A stretch of DNA of 64,000 nucleotides from Heterocephalus glaber (lineage: Eukaryota; Chordata; Mammalia; Rodentia; Bathyergidae): NCBI RefSeq assembly GCF_000247695.1, contig NW_004624854.1, forward strand, positions 4,009,689 through 4,073,688. Reading direction: 5' to 3'. Within the stretch, counting starts at the first letter, position 1. Each line of letters opens with the position of its first letter. The notes below the pieces were generated by a model. It was not told the DNA's origin and did no database searches. It saw only the letters and a list, made by a program, of their open reading frames with translations. This document shows positions 21,669-34,506 of this stretch, piece by piece. The position numbers and the translations under genes are program-made.

Positions 21669-23889
21669 AGTTTGTTTTACTTTGTATGTCTATTGGTTTT
21701 GAAAAGTAGTATTAGCTGTCTGAGGGCAGCTTACCAGATTTGAGTTTGGAAGTTGAGGTCGAGCACTAGTAACTCTGTAAAACGGTCTCCTTACCACTTA
21801 GCAGCTGTATTGAAGAGTGTCTTGGTGGAAAACATAATGTGTACTGAAGTTCATCCCTTCTGACATAGCTAACTTTGGATTCTACAAAGCATTTTAGGTA
21901 TACTGTACCAGGAATGGCGCAGAGAAAGAAAAGGAGGAAATGTGACTTCATTGCTCATTACCTTTTCAGATTTCCCTTTTGTTAATTGGTTGTTAGACCC
22001 TAACAGCATTACAGGAAGGGGAAAAATAAAGGGAATACAGCCTCACTTGATAAAGCAAGGCTTTATATAAAATGAAGTGAGTCTTCTAGTTAGGATTGAT
22101 GTATCAACATCGTTTGTGTTAAAGGGACTTCCATGTCTCATGATCGTCGTCCTTAATGGCAAATAAGCATCTTTCTAGAACATCATAGTTTCTAGCAGTT
22201 TGAGTGATATTTGCATATTCAGAAAAAACAATAATGATATAAACCATACACTCTTCAAAAATAGAAGCAAAGTAGTATTAGGAAAAGTATTTTATTCAGT
22301 AGTCTGTCTTAGATAAATAGGTATTTCTATTTCGGGGCATTAGGATAACAGCTGTGTGCTTGATGGCTGAGGCAGGGTGGAAAACTGAAGGAGAAAGATC
22401 TCCTCCTCTTCCCTAAAGGAGCGTCTTCAGTCTGTGGATTGCTAGTCATGAATAATATTCTAAGAAGCACTGATAACTTCGACAATTCCTAAAAAATGAG
22501 CAGAAAAGAATTGGTGTCATTTCTCAGGGACAGTGATGTAGGGGTTCGGCTTTTATTTAAGTAGTCTTTTCTTCTAAGTGATTTTTTTGCCTCAGGATGT
22601 GAACGCCCTTTCTAGAGAAGCAGTAGCCAGGCAGGCTGGACCGGGGCTTCAAGTGGTTCTCATTTGCGAGAGCAGACAGGTCAGCGCTGTGGGTCTGGGT
22701 GAGAAGTCACAAGTACAGTGACAGTGGAGCGAGAGGCGTGGGACAGGCTAGGACCATGAGCTCCCTTCGCAGGGATGAGGAACAGAAGAAAGACCAGAAG
22801 CAAACTAATTATGAAAAGTCAGTCAGCTGTGCCAAAGAAACAAAAAGTGAAAAATGATCCCATAGAACAAATGGAACAGGAAAAAATAGAACTTTGTTTC
22901 CCAGAAACCAGGAAGGTTGTAGGCAGATAGCAGAGCGCTTACAGAAAGGATTTGCTTATGCAGGCTCAGTGATCTCAAGGACTGGGTGCTGGATGCAATG
23001 GACTCTTCTAAAGTCGCAGTGATGCCAGGTGACATTTGGTAGCAAAAACCTCTCCCTCTCTGCCAGCCTCTGAGATCCTGTCAGCACACAGTCACAGTCT
23101 CCTGATTCATTCACATCTTTTCATTCTAGTCCCTGGTGTGCTGGTTGTACTATGAAAACAAACACTTAGCCAACTGGAGAATTTAATCACCATGGAGTAA
23201 GCTGTCCTTCGCTCATTCACACACTTAGGTACTCACAGGACAGGCTAGGGAGCCAGCTTTGGCGAATGCTCCCTCCCTCCACTGACTGGCCTACCTGAGG
23301 AGCCTTTGAGCTAATCGATGATGGAAAGACCAGTCATTTCGATTAACCAGGCCTGACTATGAATGAATCGTGGCTCCAGCTTTTATCTGAGAGGGCTTCT
23401 CATTCTTTTCCTCACAGACTTTTGATTTATTTTTTATTGCTATTTAACACCAACTGGAGGTGTCAGGTTATAAACCATAGGAATTCGAATCGACAGAAGA
23501 TATAATTTTATGTTTATTATAGTTCATTGCACTTACAAATCTTTTTTCTTTCTGTCCAGAAAATGGTTCCCCTTCGGACAGTGTCCTCGGTTGCCTCACT
23601 GTCAGTTTGGCTTCTTTCCTCGTGTGAAATATGTTGACTTTGAACCCAAATTCAAGTCCAGCAGCATAATTTCTTTGCTCAGATGTGTCCGTATCTAGTA
23701 GGCTAATTATGTCTGCTTCACCAAGATAGCGCATCTTACAGTTGCGAAGACATTAGTGTTCTATACCATTTCATAGTGATGCCATGAGAGTTAAGTGACC
23801 CTTTGCCAAAAGTTCCTCCCTTTCCTTTCTAGCTGTTTCATTAATTTGAGTCAAAGCAAACTCTGTCATCCTAGCACCACATCCCGCCT

Positions 23890-24055
23890 GTTTTGTGGCT
23901 CTGTGGATTGAGCCCAGCACCCTCACGCTGGGTTCATCGCCAGCTCTCCTCCCCGGCTCACCAAGTTGCTGACTGGGCTCCACCTTGTCATCTTCCTCAC
24001 TCAGTCTTCCTCCCAAGTGCTGTGGTAAGAGGCATGCCCTGCCACACCAGGCTAG
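23890..24055 (-). mobile_element. Composite B1/ID-type SINE, diverged
   Basis: Reverse orientation: an ID-like piece ('tggattgagcccagcaccctcacg') followed by a B1/7SL-like piece ('ggctcaccaagttgctgactgggctcc', 'tcagtcttcctcccaagtgctg', 'aagaggcatgccctgccacaccaggct'). The arrangement matches the B1-ID composites of squirrel-type rodents. Confidence 0.65.
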
Positions 24056-25352
24056 AACCACGCCTCTTGAGTGTTTAGAGACAGGAGGAAAATACAAACC
24101 AAAATACTACTGTTACTTTTTTTCTAGTTTGCCTCAGCCATACACATTTATTAGAAAACCTATTGATGAAGAGATTTGTTTACTCAGTATTTGAATTATT
24201 GTGTTCCAGGCAGTGCTTAAACATTTAAACTAAGCCATGGTGCTGTAAACCTCAAAATAGCTGGCCTAATGAGAATGACATCCGATACTCGTTAAAAGTT
24301 GAGGAAGGCTGAATAACATTCTGCATGCCATCCATGGGGCAAGGTCTGGAGCTTGGAACCTGTAAACTTTTTCATATTTCCTCTTAGGTGTATGCAAGTA
24401 CTGAAGGAGGAGCAGTCAGTTGTCCTTAAGTTTATGACTGTAGTAGCAAATCAGAAAGAAATTATATACATTAAACTAAATTAGAGGTAGGACAGATCAG
24501 CACTACAATAGCACAATCTGTGATTTAGTCCCTGTTGAATACAAATAATACTGAAGGTTTCCGTTAAATTCAAATAAAGATAATTACAATTTTATCTGTT
24601 AAAGGATACTAAAAAGAAACTTAGAAAACATTGATCATTCAAGCTCTGTTCTGTCAAAAAGAAAGGTCCTATAACTTAACGATTATCATTCTAGTTGAAA
24701 AGAATATCCTTCTATTCCTGAAATGAACACATCCCCCTTTCTTCATCTGTTATTGTTGAACTATCAAATTATATAGCTAAAATCCTTCTTTCGTTGTATG
24801 TTTACTGAAAGTGTTTTTATTATAAATGATTTTCTCAATTTATTGCCTTTAAAGAAAAAATGTGCTGGCCCCCAGACAGCTGCCCAGTCACATTGGTAGC
24901 CAGTCAGTGAATTAACCTTCTGGCATAATTCAGTCAGAGACCTGCGGGTCCCTACAAAGCTGGCAGGTCAACCGCTGCTCCGTACTGGCAGTGTCAACGC
25001 CATCACAAGGCTTGTCAGGGAGGCGTCCGTTTTTCTGACTGTGCCAGCCTTCTGTAGATTTTTCTTTTATTGTCGTATGTTTGTGGCACATAGCAATTAC
25101 ACTCATCTTGCAGAAATGACTCAGGCACATACCTGATCAGATCCCCTTACCGTCTGCGTTCTACCTTCCTGCCTCCTGGTTCTGTACCATCACTCTTTTA
25201 CTTTGTTTGTTTTCATTTACATTTTGGGCTTCCCATATTTAGATTTTCACACACCATGCCACTTTCTGTGTAGCATCTCTGTATGGCACTGGAGGTGAAC
25301 CTAGGAACTGCATCCCCAGATACATTTTTTCATCTTTAGCTTTTTTATTCTT

Positions 25353-26477
25353 AAGTTCTTTTATTGGTACATTTTAGGTATACACTATGTTTACATTTAT
25401 CATTGGGTGCTTGTACCTGTACATGAAGTATCCTGATTCTTATTTTTTCCCCATTACTTGTGCACCCTTCGCCTCCTCCACCCTTCCCTATTTACATAGA
25501 TTTCATTTCCATTTTTTTTCTTTTCTCATAATTTTTCCTTTCCCTTCTTTCCTTTCCCCTTCCCCTCCCTTCACCCCTGCCTCTTTGGACCTTTTTTCCT
25601 ATTTCAGATTATCAATTATTCATTTTAATCTTTTCAACCCTTATTTACACTTCCAGTTTCTCACACTAGAGAAACTATTCAGTATTTACACGTGTGTCCT
25701 ATTTATTTCACTTAAGAGTGTGGCCTCAGTATACATCCATTTAGCTATAAATGTCTCTAGTTTCTCGTTCTTTATGACTGAGTAGTACTCCATTTTATTA
25801 AAAAACCACATCTGCTTTATCCAGTTTCCAGTTGATGGGCACTTGGGCTGCTTCCAAGCTTTAGCTATCACAAACTGTGCCCCTGTAAACATAGGTACAC
25901 ATATATCACTGTGCTATGATTCTTTTAATTCTTTGGGGAAGATCCCCAGCAGAGGAATAGCTGGCTCAAATGGGACCTCTAGTCCTAGTTCTTGGAGGTA
26001 TCTCCACACTGATTTCCACAGTGGCTGCACCAGTCTGCACTCCCACCAGCAGTGGAGCAGGGTTCCTTTCTCCCCACACACCTGCCAGCATTTGTTATTG
26101 GTTGATTTCTTGTTAGCAGCCATTCTTTCCCTGGTGAGGTGGAATCTCAGTGTTGTTTTCATCTGCATCTCTCGAATGACCAGTGATGGTGAATATTTTT
26201 TCATATGTTTATTTGCTGCTTTTACTTCTTTGTCTGAGAAATGTCTGTTCATTTCAGATGCCCATTTTTGAATTGGGTCTTTGAATTTGGGAGGTCTGAG
26301 TTTTTCAGTTCTTTATATATTCTAGATAGTAGTCCTTTGTCTGAGGAACAGCTGGTAAAATTTTTTACCACATTGCAGGTTGTCTGTCAGCTCTGCTGGT
26401 GGTGTCTCTTGCAGTGCAGAAGCTTTGTAATGAGATGAGACCCCAGCTGCTGACCCTTTGTGCTGGCTCAAGGGCTG
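25353..26477 (-). mobile_element. L1 retrotransposon fragment, 3' end, antisense in intron 3
   Basis: Read on the minus strand it gives the C-terminal part of L1 ORF2, with the conserved segments 'NKHMKKYSPSLVIREMQMKT', 'GTLLHCWWECRLVQPLWKSV' and 'PFEPAIPLLGIFPKELKES' (about 25914-26252). After a break it continues as 'AKAWKQPKCPSTGNWIKQMW' and 'NKMEYYSVIKNEK' in another frame (25686-25892), then a purine-rich 3' UTR and the end at about 25353. It is 5'-truncated, has frame breaks and is dead. The antisense orientation to TMEFF2 is the usual tolerated one for intronic L1. Confidence 0.92.
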
Positions 26478-26568
26478 CTGAGGTTGCTCAGTTGCCCCAG
26501 CTGAGCTTGAACTTGCGATCCTCCTGCTTTAGCCTCCCGTTGTGCTGGGATCACAGGCGTGCACCCCT
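26478..26568 (-). mobile_element. B1/7SL-type SINE fragment
   Basis: Reverse-oriented 7SL-like sequence: 'gaggttgctcagttgccccagctgagcttgaac', 'gatcctcctgctttagcctccc', 'gctgggatcacaggcgtgca'. The junction with the L1 fragment is placed by eye. Confidence 0.75.
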
Positions 26569-27278
26569 TTTAAGTATCTCTTGATAAAGTGTCCTGGAGA
26601 CAGAAAAATAAAACCACTACTTTCTCTTCATTGGGCTAAAACGTCACATACAAATCCGTAGAAGTGACCTTTGATCTAAGTTTGAATTTTCAGTGGGCAT
26701 TAAGGGTACATGGACTGCAGATTTTAATGTCAGTCTCACTCCCAGTCTTTACATGAAGGCTGCATCACCCAAGGCATTGGCACTCAGGAAGGAGGAGGGG
26801 GAGGAAGATGATTCCACACTTGACCGACAGAAGCAGATGGAAGCTCATGGTCTTGACCGGACCAGAAAACTGGGTGTCCTTTGAAACTGAGTTCTCAGAA
26901 ATAGGCGGCTTCCCAGCTGCAATTACTGGGGATCATCTGTGACTACTGTGTCCAGTCACAATGGCAAAGTAAAAGTAGAGGGAGGGGAACCCAGACTGCA
27001 GGGTTTTGCCGGTACCACCTTTTGCATTGTCAAGTTTTAGCATGAAGGCGAAAATCGGGCTTACTCTTCCACTCACTGCAGAAACAAAGAAAATAATTCA
27101 TATGGAATGATTAAAAATTGTGCTATTTCTAAACATATTACTAATTATATAAAGATTTATTTTTAAATTATTTTCTTTCATCCTCTGCAGTTTGCAATCA
27201 GAAATAATTATGAGTTTCTTTGCCAGGTATATTAGACTGGTTAATTTCTAAAATATTGATTGTTATAAGCACTTCAAA

Positions 27279-27303
27279 TTTATTTATTTATTTATTTATT
27301 TTT
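27279..27303. repeat. (TTTA)n microsatellite
   Basis: About six TTTA units, 320 bp upstream of exon 4. Confidence 0.9.
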
Positions 27304-27624
27304 TGGTTAAAACTTCTAAGTTCTAGTTCTAAATTGAAGGATTTTGTGTAGTCAAATTTAGGAATTTTCCTAAAGCTGATAATATATTTTTTGGTAAAGT
27401 TTACCAATAGTAGTGAGAGAGAACTTATTTTATGCATTGTGTGAATGGAAATTAAGGTGAATTGATGTGACTGTACCTTATCAGATTAAGTGTTAGTAAT
27501 TTTCGCAAGCAATATAGTATAGTTTTCAATTAGGAAAGTAAACCTGATCTTTGAAAAGTCGCCTTTTAATATGTTTGTCAACTAAATACAGATTCTGTCA
27601 TTTCTGTCTTCTTTTCCCTCCCAG

Positions 27625-27651
27625 ATGCAGGATCGGGATCTGGAGACGGAG
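27625..27651 (+). CDS. TMEFF2: TMEFF2 coding exon 4, 27-nt microexon (Ser/Gly linker)
   Basis: This tiny exon lies between a strong polypyrimidine tract with acceptor CCCTCCCAG|ATGCAGG and the donor GGAG|GTAGGC. Joined to the last base of exon 3 it reads DAGSGSGDG (residues 137-145) and leaves one base for the next codon. That matches the linker after the first follistatin module in TMEFF2, where the next residues begin Val-His-Glu. Length divisible by three with phase 1 on both sides means inclusion or skipping both keep the frame. The acidic Ser-Gly dipeptides resemble glycosaminoglycan attachment sites. As I recall, TMEFF2 has been described as carrying chondroitin sulfate; whether these serines are the sites is inference. 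The exon is much too short to be found by open-frame length; the call rests on splice signals, phase and protein match. Confidence 0.88.
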
Positions 27652-27905
27652 GTAGGCATTGGTTTTTGCTGTCTTTGAAGGCTTCGCGGTGGGTACTACC
27701 GTGCATGCGCACTTGTGCGTTTCCCGTTGCGGATGGCTGAGACTGACGCACTCTGTGTTGGAGGAGTAGAGAGCATAGAGAGCCCTTGGCCGTGTTAAGT
27801 ACATGCGCAGACTGTTGGCTCTGCTGATGAATCACCTCCGCATCCATTTCTGTCTCCCCTTCCTTCTTCGTGTACTTGTTTGGGTGTGAGTTACCTGTGA
27901 GACGG
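27652..27905. promoter_or_regulatory. Isolated CpG cluster with two CATGCGCA motifs after exon 4
   Basis: About a dozen CpGs fall within 220 bp in an otherwise CpG-depleted intron. Two NRF1-like half-sites, GCATGCGCA (27703-27711) and CATGCGCA (27802-27809), lie 100 bp apart. It could be an intronic promoter, a hypomethylated regulatory element, or only local composition; no functional evidence is visible. Confidence 0.35.
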
Positions 27906-28190
27906 ATGAGTAAAATATCAAAACCGAAGCTACCAAGTGTCTTTAGCAGGGCAGAAAGAATTCATGAGGAAATCATGTAAATATTTAGTTTTTAAAATGC
28001 ATAATATTTCCCTCAGTTACCGGGTGTTAATATGAGCTATTGAGTAGACAAGGTCTTACCATCAAATCTATAATTTAAGCTAAGGAGCTTTAGTTCATAA
28101 GAGAAGCTAAAAAAGATAAAACTTAAGCCAATAAAAACATAAGATCGTTACTTCCTTGTTTGAATTAATATGTAATTACTTTCATTGAAA

Positions 28191-28218
28191 TAACATGTTA
28201 TACATGTTATAACATGTA
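28191..28218. repeat. Two adjacent perfect palindromes built on ACATGT
   Basis: TAACATGTTA (28191-28200) is a 10-bp palindrome, followed directly by TACATGTTATAACATGTA (28201-28218), an 18-bp palindrome. Three CATG cores result. Confidence 0.9.
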
Positions 28219-31200
28219 GGTAGTAGGTACGAAAAGCAGAAACTCTGAAAGCTTTATCTGATGTACTTACACCCAAGTAAAGATTTTATTTATAGATTAA
28301 ACTTTCATTATAAATTTCCCAATGCTTTTCCAAATAAAATCCAAACAAAATTTCACTTCTATAATACAAAGAAAAACAAAATTCTAGAGGTCATTTAAAG
28401 ATTAATAAAAAGAACTCATAAAAATAAATGTTTTCTCAAGGATTTCTTAAACCATATAAAATAATTAAATTTAGGATTCTACTTTAACTTTAGTTTTTAT
28501 ATGAAGAACTTGATAAAAGAGATTGAAAGAAGGATTTAAGTTCAGGAAATGCAGATGTTTAGTGTACACTTGACCTAGTTTGAGAAACCTGAATATATCA
28601 AGTTGCAATGAGTAACGGAAGGCTAAACTAATGTGAGTCTGCTCTATGCAGACAGTATTCTGAGAGCCCCTGTTGGAACATGAGGTTTTCCATGGAGGAA
28701 AAACTAAATAGGAGTTGGTACTCAAGGATGGAAGGATTTCAACATCACATGAGGTTGAACCACCATTCAGTGTTTGGATAATCTTTTTCTACCTGCAAAA
28801 AATTAAGTTGTCCCCTAACCCGGTGGATTACAATGATATTCTCAAAGCTTTCTTAGAAGCTCTGAAATGAAGAGCTCAGAGAAATAATTTAAAAAGAAAA
28901 AGAAAGGGAAAAAGGCAGTTCCTTGAGCAGATGATTTATAGTTGGAATATTAAGGAATTAAATTTTTCAGTGTTACTTCTGTAAGGAAGTAGTTTCCATA
29001 TCCTTTCCAGCTGTTTAGCTTTCTGAGTAGGACCATCCAGTTTGCCAGACACTGTGCTGAGGTTGGACTTGTCCCACTGCTCCTCCAAGTCTTATTCACT
29101 TTCTAGCATCTTTAAAAACGAAGCAAACAATCGATAGAAGAAATATCTTCAGTTTTCCTTCTGTGTAATTGCTACCGTTTATTTTTTCTGTGTGAGTCTC
29201 CTATTGCATCACGGATAATTTTTCTTCATTTTTAATAGTTGGGTGTGGTTTCTGTTTAAGGGGCTGTGTCCAGTTTCCATCCACTGTTATTAGCACATGA
29301 ATGAAAGCAAAGTCAAATTCATCCTTCCTCGTTGTATTCTACATTGAAATGTTTGATTCCTTATGCTATTCTGTGATCGCAATAAGGCTGATTTTGTTTT
29401 TAGGAAACAATTTGAATCTCATGAATATAATATTTGTAACTTCATAACATATGGATGAAACATCAGTTGGAAACCACTTCCGCTATTTTTCTTTTTTTTA
29501 AATTTTTTTTACTCTTTCTTTCAATTATGGGTGATTTACAGTAACTTGGAGTAAAACAAAACCAGAAAAGCAACTTCTGAAGAGGTATTTAATTTGGAAA
29601 ATAATAAAGCATATAAGTCATTTAATTCTGAGTGTATCATTTTAAATGATTGGTGTTCGTAAAGAATTACTAACGTGCGTTTATTCTTAGTTGTAAAAAC
29701 TGTTTAAAATTAGGGACAAAATAGTGGTTTGTTTTTGTTTCTTTTTTATGGTATTTCTTTTTTGTAGTCTACATATCTTTGTGTTCTGGAATAAAAGGGA
29801 TTTAGTTTTATTTATATGCTTTATTCCAAGATGCCAGAAATCTTAGTGACTAATTTGAATCAGAGTGTCATATATAGGTTCAATTCTCTTTTCCTTGGGT
29901 CGTAGATAAAATATATTTGAGTTGCTATTTCTGCCATACAGAAGGCAGATGTACTTCTGTATTTTGATAAAGTACTTATAACCGAAGTTTTCAGAGGAAC
30001 GAAAATAAGATTCCTCTGAAATAAAAAGTGATTGAAAAACCTGTGATTGTTTGGCTAAACCAGCATTTGTAGCTGGTGACTGTTGTGCTTGGTGTCTATA
30101 GAATATATTCTCAACAATGTGTTTAGGTAATGTTTGAGTCAACCTTGCAAGCACTTCAGGAGGTTAATGGTTATTTTCTAGTTTTTTATTCCAACACAAA
30201 ATTAATATTATCAACCAGTAAAGTTCATTGATCTGAATAGTGAAATGAACAAATTTACTTGGAAAACATTTATCATGTGTGATGATCACAGATGATATTA
30301 TTATACCACCAGATCTAATCATTTCAAACAAAACACATCGAGTTTTAGTATTTTAGGTTGGCCTGTAATTTTCCCATCTTTTTTATTTTAATGTAATGCA
30401 TATAGATATCGATAAAGAAAACATAACTTGTCTAAAAAAACCCATCAGCCTACATTTTTTAAATGAATATTACATTAGCAATGAAGATTAGACCTGGTTA
30501 TCTTTTAAATAATTTAAGTTTAACCCATTTTCACAAGGGTGTATTTGTCATTTAGTGCATTTGAGGGGAGATTTTTACTACAAATAAAAGGAATATAAAG
30601 GTTTCATAAAATTTATTAACTTGTTTGGATACATTTTATAGGGAGTTTAAAAATCTTTAGCTATTGATCTGTTCATTCAGCTGAAGCTTTTCAAACGGCT
30701 AACTTTATTAGTACGATGTAATTACTGTGTGTCCCCGTGTGATCTGACAACGTGCATTCATTCATAAAGGTCATTTGTAGAGTAACAAGGAACAAACACT
30801 GGCGACAACCTTTAAAGGCCGACTCTCCTCATCCCAGGGACTGGACCCTCCTCTGGGTGTTTTTATGAAAACTCATAATATAAAAAAGATAACTCTGCAC
30901 TGTTAGTTTTGAATATAAGACCTACTGTCTATGGAATTCTGTTTTCAAGCAAAATGTTTGGTTGGAAAGATGCCTGCATCCACCATCGTTTTTGAGGTAG
31001 ACTCACACTTGAAAAAAGTGCTCGGGATGAGCTACAATTAACTGTGAAATATGCTGTAGGAAGCCGATGTGTGGATGGGATCCCAGAGAATTTGAGAAAA
31101 TCGTTGAAAGAAAAGGATTAGTGGTTCAAGCACTTATATAGAGATTTAATGTTGTAAATAAGAAAACAGGCATATGTGGGAGGCATAATAACCTCTTATC

Positions 31201-31328
31201 TACCCACAGACTTCCTTAAGCAACAAATACTGCAGGAAGAAAAAGCATTAAGAAGCGTTCTCAAATCCAGGGGCATGTGGCTGGTTGAAGGATCATTTTT
31301 AACCCTTGCTTTTTTCTCAGAGTCTTTC

Positions 31329-31371
31329 AAAATAAGGCTATGAATGTACTTTATAAAATAAGGCTATGAAT
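31329..31371. repeat. 17-bp perfect direct repeat, 26-bp period
   Basis: AAAATAAGGCTATGAAT occurs at 31329-31345 and again at 31355-31371; a small tandem duplication. Confidence 0.95.
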
Positions 31372-34300
31372 ATTTTGCACTACTCTACTTAAAAAATATT
31401 TGTGGATTGCCTAGACGTTGGTGAGGTTTCTGAATATGAAAAATAAGTCCAGGAAAATGAAACCCATATTTTAACAATTGAAGTAATTTTAAATATATCA
31501 TTCTACTGTATAAGAGACAGAATCTGCAATTAAGTTTTACGAGCATTTTGTGGGCAGTGTGTTGATAACAATTATAGAAACAAAATGTATCTGAGATACA
31601 CTCCAGAGATAAAATGGTTATATTTTTATTTCATGAGGTAAAAGGGAGCACTTGGACCGTAGCTATATAAATAGCTATATAGTTCTAAGAAAATTCTTTC
31701 ACAGATAGGTACTAAATATGCAGCAACAAAAAATTAAGCTTATATCTATTATATGCATTAAGAAAATGTAGTTTTCATGTGAATTATCCAAGTAATTGTT
31801 ATTATGATAAATTTGGCATAGAAAACACCTGACATATTTTTACTTGATGAAAAATTTCCTGTGCAATTATCTTCATATAATTTTACATAGGATATCATAA
31901 AAACATTTAATTCACATATATTTTGAGTAGAACAAGAAAGGATTACAAAGCAACCACTGATCACATGGATTGCTAAAATCAAGGAAGTATTGTAAGAAGT
32001 CTGAACACTTGAAAATCATATTTTTAAATCTTTTTCTTAATGTGAACTTGATGGTATTTAGGTTGATTAGAACAAGTGTGATATAACTTGCGTGCTGTGG
32101 TAAGATTTCTAGAACTGTAAAATGGATATAACCCGGTTCTTGACACTCAAGCAGATTACATATAAATTTTCAGCACACAGTAGGGAAAAATTATGATTCT
32201 AATTATGAAAAGAATAATCCTCTGCAGAAATAAAATGTTAAGTGTACTGTAAATAACCAGGAACTGAATATTCATTGCCTAAAATATTCCTATATAAGAC
32301 TAAGCAATTTTTCTCCCGCGTTGCTCTACTTGTTTCCTTTCCTGACCGGCAGTACCACTTCTCCCGTTTGCTGTCACGCTGGGACCCTGGCAGATACAGT
32401 GCTTCACCGTGGCTTTTTTCTCCACTGAGTTCACACTGCAGCCAGAGTCTGACAGACATCAGTTTACGCAGTTTCAGCAGTGATACTGATTCAGTAAAGA
32501 AATTCCACTGCGCACGCACGCACGCAAGGTTCGAGCCTTCCCTGCCACCCACACTGAGAAAGCAGGAACTGGCCTCTCGTCTGCTCTTGCACACCTGTGA
32601 GCTGTGGTGCCTCCTGGAGATGAGTTTGCAGCCATCAAACCTCCATGGAAACTTTGCCTCAGCTTTTCCTAGGTTGGAATCCATCTTTCTTTACCTCAAA
32701 GAGAAACGATACTGAGATGGAGTTGTGAAATAGAAGTAGAATGAATGAGGACCATGCAATGAAACAAAAATTGGATAATCTTTGAGAAACAAACAGGAGG
32801 AGGGAAGCAAAGTGAAAATAATGGAAAATAGAAAGGGAGGAGAAAGGAGCTTTTGTTATCTGGATGACTCTGGCAGTTTGTTTGCACACATGCGCATGAT
32901 TCTACAGATGAAATATTTCCTTATCCAATAGAGAAGTAATAATTTTCTGAATATCCAAAGATTGCCTGGGACTGTGAAATAGATGCTACAAACTTTTGTC
33001 TGAGTCAGCCATGTGAGTTTTAAAAACTATATGTGGAAAGTTAATCATTATGAGCAGTGATAGAGATGGCTTGGATTATGAATCAGGAGATTTGCATCCT
33101 AGATTTTTAATTATCTTAAAGGATAGCTATTAGATTTTTACTTTTAGTCTCCTTGGAGATTCATTTATTTTATCATTTAAAGAGAATAATATCTACTTAT
33201 AGGAAAGATGATCATAATAAACTAATGAAAAAACTTTGAACTTCAGAAATTAAAAGTGAAATTAAAAGAATGCATGTTACCTTATGCTCTTTTCCCACTT
33301 ACTCTTAACTAAGAATATAATTTCTATGAAGAGTTTAATTAGAATTTCAGATTGTTTAATTGGTAATTTTAAGTCCATGACTTGAAATATTGGCATTGGG
33401 ACAATAATAAGTCTATGAATAGAGTACAAGTCCGAGTATATAATGAAACCACTAGTCCTGCTCCTGGAAGGAAACTGGAATCATTGCTGATACCAGCAGT
33501 GAGAGAGAAAGGTATCCACAAGCGAGATAAAAAGGAACAATGGTAAAGATTTCAAAACAACAAATCATTATTCTCAGAACTACTGTGGAGGGCATGTTCC
33601 ATGCATACAAAACCAACAACAGTGACGGGGGAGGGATTTACAATATGAGAGATTCTGTAGAGTTACCAGGAACAATTCCATTCCAGCTCTAAACATTGCA
33701 ACATTTTTGTAGGTGGATCTGAGCTTTCTAGAAAGAAATTCATAAAAAAAAAAGATGGGAAGATTGTATGATAATTCTGCTCCATGTCCAGATATAAATT
33801 AAGTGTGACTATATTCATGCATAATTATTTGCAAAATGTTCTATGGTTTATAAAAAGTATAATCATCACATTAATTTATTTAACCGCAACAGCCTCTGAC
33901 TATGTGGATGAAGATCAGAAAGACTGAGTATCTCTCCACAACCCCAAGACTAAATGTAGTAACTAAGCCAGTCCTTAGATTTCAAGAGAGGAAGCTATAG
34001 CTGTACCTTTACCCTGGCTCTTGTAGTACCTGTTTGCAATGACTATATTAGACCTTACATTCTGTGGGTTTCTATCAGTTACACATTCTACCAACAATCC
34101 TCTGAACTTTTTTCCTGTCTTATTCACCACCTTCCTATGGTCACCTTCTGATCTCAAATCATCTGTTGTATTCATTTTAGTACTCAATACTCTATGAGTT
34201 TATATTAGTGGCTACTAAGTTACCCAGGCTCTTCAGTTCATAGAATACTATGATTGCCATCTGTTCTCTTCTATTATTTTCTCCCTTTACCTGTCCATCC

Positions 34301-34384
34301 CTAATTCTATTCTTCTTCTGCTATAAGTCTTCATTCTGAGCTATTTTATATACTTTAAATTTATTATAAATATATATACTATAA

Positions 34385-34503
34385 ACCAGGCATGGTGGTA
34401 TGGGCTTGTAGTTTGAGCTCCAGAGAGTGGGGCAGGAGGATTGCTTGAGCCCAGGAGTTTGAGGCTAGCCTGGATAACAGTAGCTGGACTGTATGTCAAA
34501 AGA
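34385..34503 (+). mobile_element. B1/7SL-type SINE
   Basis: Forward 7SL-derived order: 'accaggcatggtggtatggg', 'ggcaggaggattgcttgagc', 'ccaggagtttgaggctagcctgg', then a decayed A-rich end and a GATA/GACA-type microsatellite (34507-34540). Confidence 0.8.
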
Positions 34504-34506
34504 TTA

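Larger units (their letters stand above)
21316..27624 (+). other. TMEFF2: TMEFF2 intron 3 (6,309 bp)
   Basis: It contains a GATG microsatellite (21653), a composite B1/ID SINE remnant (23890), an L1 3' fragment in antisense orientation (25353-26477) abutting a B1-type SINE, a weak ID remnant (about 25279-25318) and a TTTA microsatellite (27279). The rest, including 21680-23880 and 24060-25270, has no identifiable feature. The acceptor side ends in a good polypyrimidine tract. Confidence 0.85.

Noticed and set aside
25686..26271. Open frames of 112, 142 and 68 codons in intron 3
   Set aside because: The minus-strand ones are remains of L1 ORF2 and the plus-strand one is their shadow; the element is truncated and frame-broken.
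33975..34187. 70-codon minus-strand frame with a protein-like composition
   Set aside because: It matches no family I know and has no flanking gene signals; left unannotated.
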